DNA of 5,705 nucleotides from Opitutia bacterium UBA3151. Lineage in GTDB: Bacteria; Verrucomicrobiota; Verrucomicrobiia; Opitutales; Seribacteraceae. The notes under the pieces were generated by a model, which saw only the letters and a program-made list of their open reading frames with translations, was not told the DNA's origin and made no database searches. The position numbers were made by a program, and so were the translations under genes. The stretch is from NCBI GenBank assembly GCA_002364975.1, contig DEYT01000112.1, positions 1 through 5,705 on the forward strand, in the 5' to 3' direction. Below, piece by piece: positions 5,068 to 5,705 of the stretch. Positions within the stretch are counted from its first letter, which is position 1; every line of letters begins with the position of its first letter.

Positions 5068-5705
5068 ATGTTTAATTTGCCTAACAAAACCTGGCTTTTG
5101 ATGCCCTTTCTACTTCCAGTTTTGGGGCATGGTTATACTCCTCCAGAAACAATTACAGAGGGAAGCGGTCAGCAGCAGGTTACCTTGCCTGCGACATATA
5201 ACATAATCACTATCATTGACCCTCCAAGAGACACAGATGGAAATGTTGTGGGTACTTTCGTGGATAGCGTTACAAGTCAGACCACTACATCTGGGAATAC
5301 CTTTTATTTTACCGCAAATTCAGATGACTTTTCCGGAGATGTTTTTGTTGATTGGAACGGTACGGATGCGACCGGTACCTACTCGCAAACACAAGCAAAC
5401 GGTGGGGATTATGTTCAATTCACAGTAACACCGACTGATGATCCACCCGTACTCAAGTCTGGAGTGACTAGTGCTGACAATTCAAGTTCATCAGTCAGTT
5501 ACACCGTCCAAGAAGGGAACACTTTCGTTGCCTTGGCTACTGCTACTGATGTGGATGGGGGAACACCCACAATTACTATATCCGGAGGAGATGATGCCGC
5601 ATACTTTACTTTTTCTTCCGGTCAATTGACATTCAATTCTGCACCTGACTTCGAATTTCCACTGGATTCTGGTGGAGATAATATTTACAATGTGATTCTC
5701 ACCGC
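5068..5705 (+). CDS. Secreted protein with cadherin-like domain, N-terminal part only
   Basis: A frame from the ATG at 5068 stays open to the window edge, giving 212 codons with the 3' end missing. The first residues form a Sec-type signal peptide: MFNLPNK, then a hydrophobic stretch (WLLMPFLLPVLG, 9-20), with cleavage likely near residue 20-22. The mature part is rich in Thr, Ser, Gly and Asp with almost no Lys, as in extracellular adhesins. Residues 32-125 look like a beta-sandwich of uncertain type, ending in the linker DDPPVL (124-129). Residues 146-212 match the bacterial cadherin-like repeat: VQEGN (147-151), ATDVDGG (159-165, calcium-type), ISGGDDAAYF (171-180), GQLTF (185-189), SAPDFEFP (191-198) and GGDNIYNV (202-209). 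Such proteins are often very large and carry C-terminal sorting or anchoring signals, none of which is in view. The likely role is adhesion, matrix formation or binding to surfaces. No Shine-Dalgarno precedes the start. Met12 is a poor alternative, as it would shorten the signal peptide. Confidence 0.85.
   Translation, partial: MFNLPNKTWLLMPFLLPVLGHGYTPPETITEGSGQQQVTLPATYNIITIIDPPRDTDGNVVGTFVDSVTSQTTTSGNTFYFTANSDDFSGDVFVDWNGTDATGTYSQTQANGGDYVQFTVTPTDDPPVLKSGVTSADNSSSSVSYTVQEGNTFVALATATDVDGGTPTITISGGDDAAYFTFSSGQLTFNSAPDFEFPLDSGGDNIYNVILT

Noticed and set aside
5216..5428. Plus-strand open frame of 70 codons near the right end
   Set aside because: It is out of frame with the signal-peptide and cadherin-like frame that starts at 5068 and runs to the window edge.

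Overview
The window reads as ordinary chromosomal DNA from a free-living Gram-negative bacterium with moderate-to-low GC. A marine Verrucomicrobiota or Planctomycetota-type organism is most likely. This is inferred from the long Tat-exported Gfo/Idh/MocA oxidoreductase, the secreted cadherin-like protein, the sodium symporter with a DUF4212 partner, and the scarcity of Shine-Dalgarno sequences. No rRNA, tRNA, CRISPR array, insertion sequence, integrase or phage gene was seen.

Layout from left to right. Bases 1-67 may be the start of a minus-strand gene that leaves the window. A 113-bp divergent gap with an extended -10 promoter on each strand follows. Next is a plus-strand two-gene operon: a RidA/YjgF-like protein (181-645), then a membrane-anchored YdcF/DUF218 protein (642-1295) that overlaps it by ATGA. 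Ten bases further on, the convergent minus-strand gene for the Gfo/Idh/MocA oxidoreductase ends (1306-2718). After a 121-bp gap comes a minus-strand two-gene transporter operon: a DUF4212 small subunit (4621-4911) and a VC_2705-type sodium:solute symporter (2840-4621), joined by TAATG. A 156-bp divergent intergenic region (4912-5067) then separates it from the 5' end of a secreted protein with a cadherin-like domain (5068 to the window edge).

Functionally, the symporter pair imports a small solute, probably a monocarboxylate, driven by sodium. The oxidoreductase, probably acting on a sugar or polyol in the periplasm, lies downstream on the same strand and could be read in part from the same transcript. 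The RidA/DUF218 pair looks like housekeeping or cell-envelope genes. The cadherin-like protein is probably an exported adhesin or matrix protein. The most notable non-coding signal is a perfect 9-bp inverted repeat in the 4912-5067 region, with each copy placed just after a -10-like hexamer of one of the two divergent genes. I found no convincing undescribed system in this window.
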